Origin: Hyphomicrobiales bacterium | GTDB taxonomy: Bacteria > Pseudomonadota > Alphaproteobacteria > Rhizobiales > Devosiaceae | DNA length: 64,000 nt | Direction of reading: 5' to 3' | NCBI GenBank assembly: GCA_027487555.1 | Contig: JAIYDI010000018.1 | Location: 434,001-498,000 of the forward strand | Shown here: one piece after another, positions 1 through 9,631 of the stretch | Position numbering within the stretch: the stretch's first letter is position 1 | How the letters are laid out: each line of letters starts with the position of its first letter | Program-made: the position numbers and the translations under genes | Notes under the pieces: generated by a model | What the model was told of the DNA's origin: nothing | The model's database searches: none | Seen by the model: only the letters and a program-made list of their open reading frames with translations

Positions 1-1002
1 CATCACCGGCGCCAAGATCAGGAAGACGAAGTGGCATTTCGGGCAGCGGCCGCACCAGAGCGGGCCCTTGTGCCCGGCGAGCTTGAAATTCTCGTTGCAG
101 CTCGAAAACACGTCGTCGAAGCGGGTTTCCCGCGCAAACAAGGTCGCGATCTTCGCCTCGGAATAGGGCCTCAAGAGCGAGAAATAGCCGAGCGCGCCGC
201 CCGTCGCTCCTGCCAGCACCTCGGCGATCAACCGCTCGAAACCGATCGATTTCGAATGCTGGTGGTTGGCTTCGCGTCCATCGAACACGACATTGCCCTC
301 GCTCGCCGAGCGCTCGTTTGAAAGCACGATGCGGTTGAACGACCAGAGCAGCGCCGTCAGCGCCGCGATCATCGAGTTGATCGCCGTTGAGGGCACGTGG
401 CCGTTGTAAAAGCCGGGTTGCTTGCCGAGCCGGATCATTTCGGCGTCGAGCGTGCGCTTCACCGTCAGCGACGTCCGGCCGATCCTGTCGAACGACCCCA
501 GGATCGGGCCCTTTGCGTTCACAGCGAAGGGGGTGAAATCCAGCCCCGCCTTTTCGAGCAGTTGCACCGAAACCAGCGAATCCTTGCCGCCGCCGATCGG
601 CAGCAGCGCCCGGTCGCGCAGTGTCGGCGCCTCTGGTGCAGGGCCTGTGTCGTCAGGGGCCTCGATGATGATCTTCCCGAAGCGCTTCAACTCGTTGCGG
701 GCATAGAACTCGCCAAGGCCGTTCTCGTAGACGTCGAGCGCGAAGGCGCGTTCCTTGTCCGTCAGCGCGATGCCGGTACGGATGGTGAAGGGCGCGCGGA
801 GCTTGAAGTAGCTCACCCCGAGCACAATTGCGGTAAGCCCGAGCAGCTTCCCGAACGCGGGCGTATCGCGCACGGCCGCATCGAAGCCCAACGGAAACCC
901 GAGCGTTTCGGTGAAATGGTGTTCGCCGAGGCCATAGCCAAAGCTCGCGACGCCGGTCGCAGGGTCGAAGCGCGGCACATCGATCAGCAGGAATTTGGGC
1001 AC
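1..1002 (-). CDS. murL: UDP-MurNAc-L-Ala-L-Glu epimerase, MurL type (C-terminus cut by window edge)
   Basis: In the characterised family member, from Xanthomonas, this ATP-dependent enzyme inverts the terminal L-Glu of UDP-MurNAc-L-Ala-L-Glu to D-Glu during cytoplasmic peptidoglycan precursor synthesis. 334 residues are visible with no stop before the edge. I see a PP-loop-like nucleotide motif PIGGGKDS (residues 135-142), NGHVPSTAINS (200-210), LSNERSASEGN (227-237), YFSLLRP (273-279) and a Cys-rich WCGRCPKCHFVFL (316-328). This matches MurL as I remember it. The GTG start has GAGG six bases upstream and lies 8 bp after the phosphoesterase stop, so the two are probably cotranscribed. Other PP-loop ATPases are the alternative. 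The partner ligase MurD2 would be expected beyond the left edge. Confidence 0.72.
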   Translation of the reverse strand, partial: MPKFLLIDVPRFDPATGVASFGYGLGEHHFTETLGFPLGFDAAVRDTPAFGKLLGLTAIVLGVSYFKLRAPFTIRTGIALTDKERAFALDVYENGLGEFYARNELKRFGKIIIEAPDDTGPAPEAPTLRDRALLPIGGGKDSLVSVQLLEKAGLDFTPFAVNAKGPILGSFDRIGRTSLTVKRTLDAEMIRLGKQPGFYNGHVPSTAINSMIAALTALLWSFNRIVLSNERSASEGNVVFDGREANHQHSKSIGFERLIAEVLAGATGGALGYFSLLRPYSEAKIATLFARETRFDDVFSSCNENFKLAGHKGPLWCGRCPKCHFVFLILAPVM

Positions 1003-1010
1003 GGGCCGCC

Positions 1011-1904
1011 TCAGTAGATTCGCACGGAATTGCGCAGCACGATATCGGAACTGAGGCGCTGAAAGCCAAACTCCCGCATCGTGCACTGCCAGGCGGTGCC
1101 AAGCCGCTGGATCTGGAAGAGATTGTAGCGCGCCGGATCGTGCACCATCTGCTCGTGCTGCGCTGCACCGGCCGCCGCTACCCCGATCACCGGCACCTCG
1201 GCCTTGGGGCCTGCGATCGCGTAGATGCTCGATCGGTGGGTGTGGCCATGCAGCACCATTTCGGCGCCTGCTTCGGCGATCACCTTGCGGAATAACGGCG
1301 CCCCATAAAGGCCCAGGCGCGGATGGAAATTCTCGACGTTCGGCGGGTGGTGGATCAGCACCACACGGAAATATCCGCCATCGCCCAGGAGCCGCAGGAT
1401 TCGAGCCAGTCGCGCCGCCTGTGCCTTGTCGAAGCGACCGGTCGCGAGCCAGGGCGCTGTCGGCACCGCGCTCGAGCAACTGATGATCGCCACTTCCCCA
1501 ATGCGTCGGACGAAGGGGAAGGGGTTCAGGTCCACCGTTTCGCCGCGGATATAGCCGCCCCAGCGACGGATCGCCTTCTGCAACTGGCCCTTGACATAGG
1601 CATCGTGATTGCCAGGCGATACGCAGACGCGCAGCGGCTCGCCGAGCGTTTCGAGCCAGTTGTGCGCCACGTTGATTTCGGCATCGAGCGCCAGGTTCAC
1701 GAGGTCGCCGGTCACGGCGACAAAGTCCGGCCTCTGCTCGTTGAGGTGATGCACGAGCTTGACGAGCCCGTCGCCATCCAGGGTCCGCGCCCGCTTCAGT
1801 CGCCAGTTCAGGTAGCCTGTGATGCGCTTGCTGAACAGTTCGGTAAACCGAACCGGCGGCAATGGCGCAAGATGGGCGTCGGAAAGGTGTGCCAGGGTGA
1901 TCAT
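1011..1904 (-). CDS. calcineurin-like metallophosphoesterase
   Basis: A 297-residue cytoplasmic metal-dependent phosphoesterase. The family motifs are in order: DAH near residue 10 (D-x-H), GDLVN near 66, GNHD near 98 and GHTH near 220, which together bind a two-metal centre. No signal peptide is seen. The closest general resemblance is to the cyclic-nucleotide phosphodiesterase/Icc-like branch, but the substrate cannot be read from sequence. It is first in a two-gene unit with the MurL-like gene 8 bp downstream, and is divergent from the Nudix gene. A role in precursor metabolism is possible but only inferred from position. Confidence 0.85.
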   Translation of the reverse strand: MITLAHLSDAHLAPLPPVRFTELFSKRITGYLNWRLKRARTLDGDGLVKLVHHLNEQRPDFVAVTGDLVNLALDAEINVAHNWLETLGEPLRVCVSPGNHDAYVKGQLQKAIRRWGGYIRGETVDLNPFPFVRRIGEVAIISCSSAVPTAPWLATGRFDKAQAARLARILRLLGDGGYFRVVLIHHPPNVENFHPRLGLYGAPLFRKVIAEAGAEMVLHGHTHRSSIYAIAGPKAEVPVIGVAAAGAAQHEQMVHDPARYNLFQIQRLGTAWQCTMREFGFQRLSSDIVLRNSVRIY

Positions 1905-2016
1905 GCCATTCGCCTAATGCCACGAGCCTGTGCACATGGGAACGACTTAGTTGCGCGAAGGTGCCGATTCGGTCGATCCGAATGGTGCGGCGCCCATCGT
2001 TGGAGTTCAGTTGGCC

Positions 2017-2487
2017 ATGCATATGTCGCGTTGGCAAAGGGTGCGCACGTTCCTCCACCTCCTCCTTGTCGGTGTCCGGCGGCGCATGGTGCTGGGCGCA
2101 CGCCTGGTGCTGATCGTCGAGGGCAAGGTGCTGCTGCTCAAGCACACCTATATGCCCGGCTGGCACTTCCCCGGCGGAGGCGTCGAACCCGGCGAGACCG
2201 CCGCCGACTGCGCCCGGCGTGAAGGGCGGGAGGAAACCGGCTACGAGGCAGGGCCGCATCTGCAACTGCTTGGGCTCTATCTCAAGGTGTCCGAGGCGAC
2301 CAATCGTGATCATGTGGCGGTCTACGTCTCGCGTGAGGCCCGCAAGGCCGATGAGTTCCGCCCCAACGGCGAAATTGCCGCCATTGGCTGGTTCGCGCCC
2401 GATGGCCTGCCGGTCGAAATCGAGCCCGGTACGGCCGCGCGCATCCGCGAGATTTTCGAGGGCCTGCCAGTGATGGAGCGCTGGTAG
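2017..2487 (+). CDS. Nudix hydrolase
   Basis: A single-domain hydrolase of nucleoside diphosphates linked to another moiety. The Nudix box GGGVEPGET...REGREETGY carries the REEXGXXXEE-type Glu residues that bind Mg2+. The ATG at 2017 is chosen because GGAG lies 11 bp upstream, giving 156 residues; a longer in-frame start at 1951 and an ATG at 2023 are alternatives. It is divergent from the phosphoesterase. The substrate is unknown. Confidence 0.85.
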   Translation: MHMSRWQRVRTFLHLLLVGVRRRMVLGARLVLIVEGKVLLLKHTYMPGWHFPGGGVEPGETAADCARREGREETGYEAGPHLQLLGLYLKVSEATNRDHVAVYVSREARKADEFRPNGEIAAIGWFAPDGLPVEIEPGTAARIREIFEGLPVMERW

Positions 2488-2748
2488 GCCCGAAAATCCG
2501 CTTGTCAGCGGCGGTGCACGGGCGAATGCGAAGTTTTGTTGACCCTGACGCTTGAAAAAACTGTCGTCCGGGCCATTTAGGCTCTCGCGCCACAGCACAA
2601 CCGGTGCTAATGCGATTTTCAGACGTCAGGAGGCGTCCAGGATGGAGAAGGCTTTTACGATCACCCGACGACCCTGAGCGGTCGCCAAGCGGCTGTGCAT
2701 AACGGCCCATCGTAATGCTGCCTGCCATCTTCGAAGTGGATCGTCTCG

Positions 2749-3306
2749 ATGATCTCGCCCCTGACCGTCGCCGCTGACGCGGCCCCGCTCCAGCTTGGCC
2801 TGCCCACAATTCGGTTTGCCACACCCGCCGACGATGCATTCGTCGAGGAATTGCAGGCAACTGCGTTCGGGCCAGGCCGCTTTGCCCGAACGGCATTTCG
2901 GGTGCGCGAACGCTTCCCGATCGACACGTCGCTCAGCCTCATCGCCGAGGTCAACGGCACGCCCTGTGGTTCGGTGTGGATGACCCCGATCAGCGTCGGC
3001 GGCATCGACGGCTATATGCTCGGGCCGCTCGCCACGCATCCGGATTTCCGCAAGCGCGGTGCAGGCAAACTCCTCGCCAAGGAAGTCACCCGCATCGCGC
3101 TTGAGCGCGGGGAAGGCAGCTTCGTGTTGCTTGTCGGCGACCGCGATTATTACTGCCCGCTGGGCTGGGTGCCCACCGTCGAGGGCGCCGTGCAGTTCCC
3201 TGGCCCGGTCGATCCCAAGCGGGTGTTGGTCTATTCCAGCGATCCGACCATGGCGGCGCGGATCGCGGGTCCGATCCGGGCCTTCGGTGCCTCACGGGTG
3301 TCCTGA
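2749..3306 (+). CDS. GNAT family N-acetyltransferase (YhbS-like)
   Basis: A 185-residue acetyl-CoA-dependent acetyltransferase. The GNAT core begins near residue 20, with the acetyl-CoA loop RKRGAGKLL near 103-111 following LGPLATHPDF, and a YYCPLGW segment typical of the YhbS/COG3153 subgroup. No clear Shine-Dalgarno precedes the start, so a downstream start is possible. The substrate (small molecule or protein N-terminus) cannot be predicted. The 261 bp upstream (2488-2748) hold no recognisable gene. Confidence 0.8.
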   Translation: MISPLTVAADAAPLQLGLPTIRFATPADDAFVEELQATAFGPGRFARTAFRVRERFPIDTSLSLIAEVNGTPCGSVWMTPISVGGIDGYMLGPLATHPDFRKRGAGKLLAKEVTRIALERGEGSFVLLVGDRDYYCPLGWVPTVEGAVQFPGPVDPKRVLVYSSDPTMAARIAGPIRAFGASRVS

Positions 3307-3375
3307 GACGCTGAATCGCCGTCCGTGGTGCGCAGCGCTCTTGCACCGCGGCCGGCAACGCTTACCTTCGCTCCC

Positions 3376-4032
3376 ATGACCGAACGCGGAACAACAGGTC
3401 GACAGTATGGCGGTGTGCATCTTGTCGGGCGCATCCGGCAGCGGCTCATCGCCACGGAACCTGCCCCTGCGATCGACATCTTGCCGGACTGGCTGCCCGA
3501 ACAGCCGTTCGAACGGCCGCCAGTGCCCGCTGCGGTGCTTATCGCGCTCGTGGAGCGGCACAATGGCCTCTCGGTGCTCTATACCGAGCGTTCGCCGAGC
3601 CTCAGGTCGCATTCGGGACAGATCGCCTTTCCTGGTGGCAAGATTGATGCCACCGACGCCGACGCTGCGGATGCGGCATTGCGCGAAGCGGGCGAGGAGG
3701 TTGGTCTTCGGCGCGGTGATGCCGAGGTGCTTGGCTATCTGCCGGTTTACCAGACCGGCACCAATTACCTGATCACCCCTGTGGTCGCCCGGGTTTCGCC
3801 TAGTGCGCCCTTCATCCCCAACCCGGACGAGGTGCGTTCGGTCTTCGAGGTGCCGCTCGAGTACCTTATGGCGCCCGATTCCTACCTGCAGCAGCGCATC
3901 AGCCGCAATGGCCGCGACCACTCGTCGTGGCGTATTGAACATTCCGGGCTTGTCATCTGGGGGATTACGGCAAACCTTACCCGTATCTTCCATGACTTGG
4001 CGCTTGCGGCGGAGCAATCGTGGCGAAACTGA
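3376..4032 (+). CDS. Nudix hydrolase, CoA-pyrophosphatase type
   Basis: A 218-residue Nudix enzyme with the CoA-pyrophosphatase subfamily pattern: SLRSHSGQIAFPGG followed by the box ...ALREAGEEVGL. Such enzymes split CoA or its derivatives into 4'-phosphopantetheine and 3',5'-ADP. The ATG at 3376 aligns with the usual family start; a longer in-frame start exists at 3325. The 3' end overlaps the CCA-adding enzyme gene by 13 bp, a coupling common in alphaproteobacteria. Confidence 0.85.
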   Translation: MTERGTTGRQYGGVHLVGRIRQRLIATEPAPAIDILPDWLPEQPFERPPVPAAVLIALVERHNGLSVLYTERSPSLRSHSGQIAFPGGKIDATDADAADAALREAGEEVGLRRGDAEVLGYLPVYQTGTNYLITPVVARVSPSAPFIPNPDEVRSVFEVPLEYLMAPDSYLQQRISRNGRDHSSWRIEHSGLVIWGITANLTRIFHDLALAAEQSWRN

Positions 4033-5216
4033 CCGAAGTTGCGCGGCGCCTCAGGGAATCCGACTGGCTCATCCGGCCGGAAACACAAAGGCTGTTCGCA
4101 TTGCTGGATGGCGCGCTGTTTCGCACGCGCGCCGTCGGGGGCATCGTGCGCGACACAATACTCGCCATGCCGCGCGATCTGGCCGAAATCGACCTCGCGA
4201 CGGAACTGCCTCCGGCCGAAGTCATGCGCCGCGCCGCCGCGGCAGGCATTGCCGCCTATCCCACAGGCTTCGAGCACGGCACGGTGACGCTGCGGGTCGA
4301 TGCGCTCGTGGCGGAGGTGACGACGCTGCGCGAGGACATCGAGACCAATGGTCGTCACGCAGTCGTCCGCTTCGGCACCGATTGGGCGCGCGACGCGGCG
4401 CGGCGCGACTTCACCCTCAACGCGCTCTATGTCGGGCATGACGGCACGCTTTTCGATCCGCTTGGCGGCCTCGACGATTGCCTCGCGCGTCGGGTGCGCT
4501 TCATCGGCGATGCGGCGACCCGGATCGCCGAGGACCGATTGCGGGTCTATCGGTTCTTTCGGTTCTCAGCGAGCCATGCGGGCGAAGTGCTCGATCCATC
4601 AGGGCTTGCTGCCGCCATCGCCGCGGCGCCCGAGACAGCGCAGCTTGCCCGCGAAAGAGTGGGGGCGGAACTTCGCCGCATGCTTGCCGTACCGAAGGTG
4701 GCCCGCACGCTCAAGGCGATGGCCGAGGCCGGGCTGGTGCCGCTCTCGCGCGATGCACTGGCACTGCTGCGCGCCTATGAAAGCCAGTCGCGGCGGCCTG
4801 ATGGCGCTGCCCGCCTCGCGTTGATCCTTGTCGACTGCGACACCGACGCTCTGCAGGCGGAGTGGCGGCTCTCCAACGATGCGATCGCCGGGGCAGGGCG
4901 CCTGCTTGCCGCTGCACAGCTCCTCACCGATTTCGCCATCAACGAAGCGGCCTACCGCTATCCGGCGCTTCTGTCCGAAGCGGTGGATGTGGCGGCAACG
5001 CTGTCCGGCTGGACCGAAGCGGCGAAGCTCGCGCTGCGGGAGCAACTCGAGGCCCTGCAGGTGCCGCGCTTTCCGGTCACCGGCCGCGATCTGCTCGCCA
5101 GCGGCATGGCGCCCGGCCCGGCCGTGGGGCAGGCCCTCGACCGGCTCGAGCGGCAGTGGATCGACTCAGGCTTCGTACTCGAACGTGAGGCCCTGTTGGC
5201 GCAAGTTGCGCCGTGA
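4020..5216 (+). CDS. cca: CCA tRNA nucleotidyltransferase / poly(A) polymerase family
   Basis: A class II nucleotidyltransferase that adds or repairs the 3' CCA of tRNAs. The 398 residues include the N-terminal catalytic head GGIVRD (about residues 40-45), then AEIDLAT (about 56-62), RRDFTLNALY near 124 and the AEDRLRVYRFFRF region near 165-177 that selects nucleotides. The first catalytic carboxylate is Glu rather than the usual Asp of DxD, and the GG-to-carboxylate spacing looks two residues longer than typical. The GTG start overlaps the Nudix stop by 13 bp. Confidence 0.9.
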   Translation: MAKLTEVARRLRESDWLIRPETQRLFALLDGALFRTRAVGGIVRDTILAMPRDLAEIDLATELPPAEVMRRAAAAGIAAYPTGFEHGTVTLRVDALVAEVTTLREDIETNGRHAVVRFGTDWARDAARRDFTLNALYVGHDGTLFDPLGGLDDCLARRVRFIGDAATRIAEDRLRVYRFFRFSASHAGEVLDPSGLAAAIAAAPETAQLARERVGAELRRMLAVPKVARTLKAMAEAGLVPLSRDALALLRAYESQSRRPDGAARLALILVDCDTDALQAEWRLSNDAIAGAGRLLAAAQLLTDFAINEAAYRYPALLSEAVDVAATLSGWTEAAKLALREQLEALQVPRFPVTGRDLLASGMAPGPAVGQALDRLERQWIDSGFVLEREALLAQVAP

Positions 5217-5231
5217 GCGCGGGCTCTCCCG

Positions 5232-6122
5232 TCAGGGCCACTTCACCATGGGCGGCATGGAGGAGAGGATCGAGGTGACGTTGCCGCCGGTCTTCAGCCC
5301 GAAGGTCGTGCCCCGGTCGTAGAGCAGGTTGAACTCGACATAGCGGCCGCGACGCACCAACTGCTCGTCCCGGTCGGCCCCGGTCCATGGGCTCTCCATG
5401 TTGGCTTGCACCAGCGCCGGATAAACATCGAGGAAGGCCCGGCCGACATCCTGCGTGAACGCAAAATCCTTCTGCCAGTCGCCGGAATTGTGGTGGTCAT
5501 AGAAAATGCCGCCGATCCCGCGCGGCTCCTTGCGGTGCGCCAGCCAGAAATAGTCGTCGCACCATGCCTTGTAGCGCCCATAGTCGACGATATCGGCATG
5601 CGCCTCGCAGGCGCGCCGCATGGCGTCGTGGAAGGCTACCGAATCGGGGTCTTCCTGTGTCCGGCGCCGATCGAGCACCGGGGTCAGGTCGCCACCGCCG
5701 CCGAACCATTGCTTGCCCGTCACCACCATGCGCGTGTTCATGTGCGCGGCAGGTACATTCGGATTCATCGGATGGGCGATGAGCGAAATGCCCGAGGCCC
5801 AGAAGCTGGCGCCTTCCTCGGTGCCGGGCATCTGCTTGGCGAACTCGGGCGAAAACTGACCGTAAACCGTCGAGATATGTACGCCGATCTTCTCGAAGAC
5901 GCGGCCCTGCATCATGCTCATCTCGCCGCCGCCACCAGGCGCCCCGGTATGGTCGGTGCGCGACCAGGTCTCCCGCTCGAAATGTCCTGCCGCTCGCTCG
6001 GCACCCGGCCCGGCCAGCGCGTGCTCAAGCGCCTCGAAACGTGCGCAGAGCTCGTCCCGCAATTGCCGGAACCAGGCCGAGGCCATTTGCTTCTTTGATT
6101 CAATGTCCTCGGGCAGGCTCAT
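5232..6122 (-). CDS. hemF: oxygen-dependent coproporphyrinogen III oxidase
   Basis: Converts coproporphyrinogen III to protoporphyrinogen IX with O2 in haem biosynthesis. The 296 residues are full length, with family signatures [31 protein letters not shown] and the C-terminal [15 protein letters not shown]. The start ATG overlaps the trmL stop in an ATGA junction, so translation is likely coupled. It is convergent with cca, and trmL-hemF is divergent from the cytochrome bc1 operon. Haem supply beside bc1 makes functional sense. Confidence 0.97.
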   Translation of the reverse strand: MSLPEDIESKKQMASAWFRQLRDELCARFEALEHALAGPGAERAAGHFERETWSRTDHTGAPGGGGEMSMMQGRVFEKIGVHISTVYGQFSPEFAKQMPGTEEGASFWASGISLIAHPMNPNVPAAHMNTRMVVTGKQWFGGGGDLTPVLDRRRTQEDPDSVAFHDAMRRACEAHADIVDYGRYKAWCDDYFWLAHRKEPRGIGGIFYDHHNSGDWQKDFAFTQDVGRAFLDVYPALVQANMESPWTGADRDEQLVRRGRYVEFNLLYDRGTTFGLKTGGNVTSILSSMPPMVKWP

Positions 6123-6589
6123 GTCAGCGCTTCGAAATGTCCGGTCTGTCTCAGCGCTTCCCCTAGCACGAGGCTGGCCGCCACCGCCACGTTGAGGGAG
6201 CGCATTTGTGGTCGCATGGGAATGCGGATGCGGAGGTCTGCCGCCTCGGCTACGGCGTCGGGCACGCCGGCGCTCTCCCGGCCCATCATCAGAATATCGT
6301 TCGGCTCGAACCGTGCATGATACATCGAGCCGCTGGATTTGGTGGTGAGCAGCACCAGGCGCCGTCCAGACTCACGGCGAAACCGGTCAAAATCGACCCA
6401 GCTGTCATGTTCGGTAAACTCGGCCTCCTCGAAATAGTCGAGCGCACCGCGCTTCAGATTCTGGCGGGAAAATGGAAATCCCGTTGGATGGATGATATGC
6501 ACCCGCACGCCGAGGCACGCGCCGAGGCGCAGCAGTGTGCCGGTGTTCTGGGCAATGTCCGGCTGGTAAAGTGCAAGTTCTACGGGCAT
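6119..6589 (-). CDS. trmL: tRNA (cytidine(34)-2'-O)-methyltransferase
   Basis: A SPOUT-class enzyme that 2'-O-methylates the wobble base of tRNA-Leu isoacceptors using SAM. The 156 residues start [10 protein letters not shown] and carry the knot motifs [20 protein letters not shown] and [17 protein letters not shown]. The ATG at 6589 is chosen because GAGG lies 5-6 bp upstream and the family begins here; a longer in-frame start at 6682 adds unrelated residues. Overlaps hemF by ATGA. Confidence 0.95.
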   Translation of the reverse strand: MPVELALYQPDIAQNTGTLLRLGACLGVRVHIIHPTGFPFSRQNLKRGALDYFEEAEFTEHDSWVDFDRFRRESGRRLVLLTTKSSGSMYHARFEPNDILMMGRESAGVPDAVAEAADLRIRIPMRPQMRSLNVAVAASLVLGEALRQTGHFEALT

Positions 6590-6808
6590 TTCCGCCTCAT
6601 CCTCAGGGTTTGGCACGGGCGCTGCTATAGTGTCGCAGCGGCGGAAAGTCAGCCCGCGAGCGGCTGGACAATCGGGGAGCATAGTGCCAAAAGAACGCCA
6701 AATTCACGCGCCGTCGCGGGGCGCGTGCGCCCATTTGCGCGCAGACAAAAAAGTGCGCTAGTGGCGGGGGCTCACTGCGCGATCGACAGCAACGGACGGA
6801 ACCGAACC

Positions 6809-7351
6809 TTGGCGACCCAATCCAATCATGAACACGAGGATGTCCCCAATCCGGGGCGGCGCGATTTCCTGTTTATCGCTACTGGCGCAGTCGGCGCCGT
6901 GGGCGTGGCCGGTGTTGCGTGGCCGCTGATCAACCAGTTGAACCCTGACGCCTCGGTGCTGGCACTCGCCAGTATCGAAGTGGATCTGGCGAGCGTCCAG
7001 GAAGGGCAGTCGATCAAGGTGATGTGGCGCGGTAGCCCGCTTTTCATCCGGTATCGCACCCAGAAGGAGATCGACGAGGCCAAGGCCGTGCCGCTCGCGG
7101 ATCTGAAGGATCCGGAGACTGACGAGCAGCGTACCAAGCCCGGACACGAGCAGTGGCTGATCATGAAGGCCGCCTGTACGCATCTCGGCTGTATTCCTGT
7201 TGGTGAGTCGGGCGAGTACAATGGTTGGGCATGTCCCTGCCACGGGTCTCAGTTCGATACTGCCGGGCGTATTCGCAAGGGTCCGGCGCCCAAGAATTTG
7301 GTGTTGCCGCCCTATGAATTTCTGTCCGACACCAAAGTGAAGATCGGTTAA
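6809..7351 (+). CDS. petA: ubiquinol-cytochrome c reductase, Rieske iron-sulfur subunit
   Basis: Transfers an electron from ubiquinol through its 2Fe-2S cluster to cytochrome c1 in complex III. The 180 residues have a twin-Arg-type N-terminus ([11 protein letters not shown]) and one TM anchor. The cluster motifs are CTHLGC and CPCHGSQFD. The start is set at TTG (LATQS), because no ATG or GTG lies in frame close to the conserved N-terminus and related proteins begin MATQS. First gene of petABC. Confidence 0.95.
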   Translation: MATQSNHEHEDVPNPGRRDFLFIATGAVGAVGVAGVAWPLINQLNPDASVLALASIEVDLASVQEGQSIKVMWRGSPLFIRYRTQKEIDEAKAVPLADLKDPETDEQRTKPGHEQWLIMKAACTHLGCIPVGESGEYNGWACPCHGSQFDTAGRIRKGPAPKNLVLPPYEFLSDTKVKIG

Positions 7352-7364
7352 GGGGGCCGCTCAG

Positions 7365-8636
7365 ATGTCCAGTCACGAATCCAGCTACGTCCCCGGAAGC
7401 GCCGTCGAGAAGTGGCTCGACGACCGCCTGCCGATCATCAGGTGGGGCAAGACCCACATGATGGATTTCCCAACACCGAAGAACCTCAATTATTGGTGGA
7501 CCTTCGGCGCCATCCTTGCGTTCATGCTCGTGGTGCAGATCATCACCGGCATCATCCTGGCAATGCACTACACGCCGCAGGTCGATCTCGCGTTCAACTC
7601 TGTGGAGCATATCCGCCGTGACGTGAATGGTGGTCGTATCATTCAGGCCACCCACGCCGTGGGCGCCTCCATGTTCTTCGCGGCAGTCTATATCCACATG
7701 TTCCGCGGGCTGTTCTTCGGCTCCTACAAGCAGCCGCGTGAAGTGCTCTGGATCCTCGGCGTGCTAATCTTCGTGCTGATGGTCACCACTGCATTCATGG
7801 GCTACGTCCTGCCCTGGGGCCAGATGAGCTACTGGGCGGCAACCGTGATCACCGAGATCGTCGGCGCCGTGCCCGTCGTTGGCAATCCCATCCTGCAGCT
7901 GCTGCGAGGTGGCTTCGGCGTCGATAACGCCACGCTCAACCGCTTCTTCTCGCTGCACTACCTGTTGCCGTTCGTCATTGCGGCAGTCGTCGCGCTTCAC
8001 ATCTGGGCTCTGCACGTGCCGGGCAACAACAACCCGGTGGGTGTTGAGGTAAAGTCGAGCCGCGACACAGTGCCTTTCCACCCGTACTACACGCTGAAGG
8101 ATCTCTTCGCGATCGTGGTGTTCTGCATCCCGTTCGCGTGGTTCGTGTTCTTCCTGCCCGATATTCTCGGTCATGCCGACAACTACATCATGGCGAACAG
8201 CCAGGTCACGCCGGCCCATATTGTTCCCGAGTGGTACTTCCTGCCTTTCTACGCCATCCTGCGCGCCATCGACTTCGGCATCCTGTTCCTTGACTCCAAG
8301 CTCCTGGGCGTCCTGTTCTTCGCCGGTTCGATCGTCGTGCTGTTCTTCGTTCCGTGGCTCGATACGTCGAAGGTCCGCTCCGGCTCGTTCCGGCCGATCT
8401 TCAAGTGGTTCTACGGCCTGTTCGTCGTGAACTTCATCATGCTGGCCTATCTTGGCGCATCTGCCGCAGATGGCGTGGTTCTGGGGATTTCGGTCGCAGA
8501 TTTCTCGAAGATCTGCACGGCCTACTACTTCGCCTACTTCCTGGTCGTCCTGCCGCTCCTCGGGCGGTTCGAGCGGACCAAGCCGCTGCCGACGTCGATA
8601 TCCGAACCGGTGCTCGCACCGGCCGCGGCCGAGTGA
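7365..8636 (+). CDS. petB: cytochrome b of the bc1 complex
   Basis: The quinol-oxidising and quinone-reducing core of complex III, with two b haems. The 423 residues are full length, with paired His ligands in [19 protein letters not shown] and [20 protein letters not shown], and the Qo-site motif [13 protein letters not shown]. About eight TM helices are evident. It lies 13 bp after petA and 20 bp before petC. Confidence 0.98.
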   Translation: MSSHESSYVPGSAVEKWLDDRLPIIRWGKTHMMDFPTPKNLNYWWTFGAILAFMLVVQIITGIILAMHYTPQVDLAFNSVEHIRRDVNGGRIIQATHAVGASMFFAAVYIHMFRGLFFGSYKQPREVLWILGVLIFVLMVTTAFMGYVLPWGQMSYWAATVITEIVGAVPVVGNPILQLLRGGFGVDNATLNRFFSLHYLLPFVIAAVVALHIWALHVPGNNNPVGVEVKSSRDTVPFHPYYTLKDLFAIVVFCIPFAWFVFFLPDILGHADNYIMANSQVTPAHIVPEWYFLPFYAILRAIDFGILFLDSKLLGVLFFAGSIVVLFFVPWLDTSKVRSGSFRPIFKWFYGLFVVNFIMLAYLGASAADGVVLGISVADFSKICTAYYFAYFLVVLPLLGRFERTKPLPTSISEPVLAPAAAE

Positions 8637-8656
8637 GAACCCCGGGGCAAAACGCA

Positions 8657-9523
8657 ATGAAAATGAGCAAAATCATCCTGGGCGCGCTGGCGATGTCGGC
8701 CCTTCTCGGCGCAAGCCCGTCGTTTGCGGCGGAGGCGGTTGCGGTCAAGCGCGAGCCATGGACTTTCGCTGGCATCTTCGGAACCTATGACAGGAACCAG
8801 CTGCAGCGCGGCTTCCAGGTGTTCCGCGAGGTCTGTGCCTCCTGCCACGGCGCCAATCTGATGGCCTTCCGCAACCTGGCGGAGCCGGGCGGTCCTGAGT
8901 TTTCCGAGGCGCAGGTCAAAGCACTTGCTGCCGAGTACGAGATCGTCGATCCGGCGGCCGAAGGCGGCAAGCGCCCCGGCATACTTGCCGACAGGTGGCC
9001 GGGAACCGGCCAGTCTGAGGCCGATCAGGTGGCCGCTTTCGGCATTGTTCCGCCCGATTTCTCCGTGCTCGCCAAGGCGCGCGGCACGCCGCAGTCGTTT
9101 CCGTGGTTCATTCTGAACTACTTCCCCGGTACCGCGTATGCGGAAGGTGGTCCGGACTACATCCACGCCCTCCTTACGGGGTACGAGGAGGAAGTCCCGG
9201 CAGATATCAAGAATGCCGATGGCACGCCATTCACCCTGCCTGAGGGCAAGTATTTCAACGAGTATTTCCCCGGCCACGCCATTGGCATGCCGTCGCCGAT
9301 GACGGATGGCCAGGTGGTCTATGCCGCCGCCGAGGATGGCTCGACCGTGCCGCAGACGGTGGACCAGTATTCCCGCGATGTGTCAGCCTTCATGATGTGG
9401 ATGGCTGAGCCGCACCTCGTGGCGCGCAAGCAGGCGGGTCTGCAGGTGATGCTGTTCCTCGTCCTGTTTGCGGGCCTTCTGTATGCCGTCAAGCGCCGGG
9501 TCTGGTCGAAGATCGAGCACTGA
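8657..9523 (+). CDS. petC: cytochrome c1 of the bc1 complex
   Basis: Receives electrons from the Rieske centre and passes them to soluble cytochrome c. The 288 residues have a cleavable signal peptide (to about AAEA, residue 25), the haem c site CASCH near residue 56, an axial Met candidate in HAIGMPSPM and a C-terminal TM anchor (LQVMLFLVLFAGLLYAV). An intrinsic terminator follows 28 bp after the stop and closes the operon. Confidence 0.96.
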   Translation: MKMSKIILGALAMSALLGASPSFAAEAVAVKREPWTFAGIFGTYDRNQLQRGFQVFREVCASCHGANLMAFRNLAEPGGPEFSEAQVKALAAEYEIVDPAAEGGKRPGILADRWPGTGQSEADQVAAFGIVPPDFSVLAKARGTPQSFPWFILNYFPGTAYAEGGPDYIHALLTGYEEEVPADIKNADGTPFTLPEGKYFNEYFPGHAIGMPSPMTDGQVVYAAAEDGSTVPQTVDQYSRDVSAFMMWMAEPHLVARKQAGLQVMLFLVLFAGLLYAVKRRVWSKIEH

Positions 9524-9550
9524 CAGGGTATCTGTGCGATCTGGGAGTTG

Positions 9551-9578
9551 GGGCGCCATTCTGGCGCCCTTTTTCTTT
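9551..9578 (+). terminator. intrinsic terminator of petABC
   Basis: An 8-bp perfect stem GGGCGCCA/TGGCGCCC with a 3-base loop, followed by TTTTTCTTT. It sits directly after petC. Confidence 0.88.
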
Positions 9579-9631
9579 GCCATCCGAGAGCGGTGCGGGG
9601 CTTCTGTCGACCCGCGGCGGGGGTCGATGAC

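Noticed and set aside
6206-6808. Extension of the Rieske frame upstream
   Set aside because: It is antisense to trmL; the family N-terminus begins at TTG 6809.
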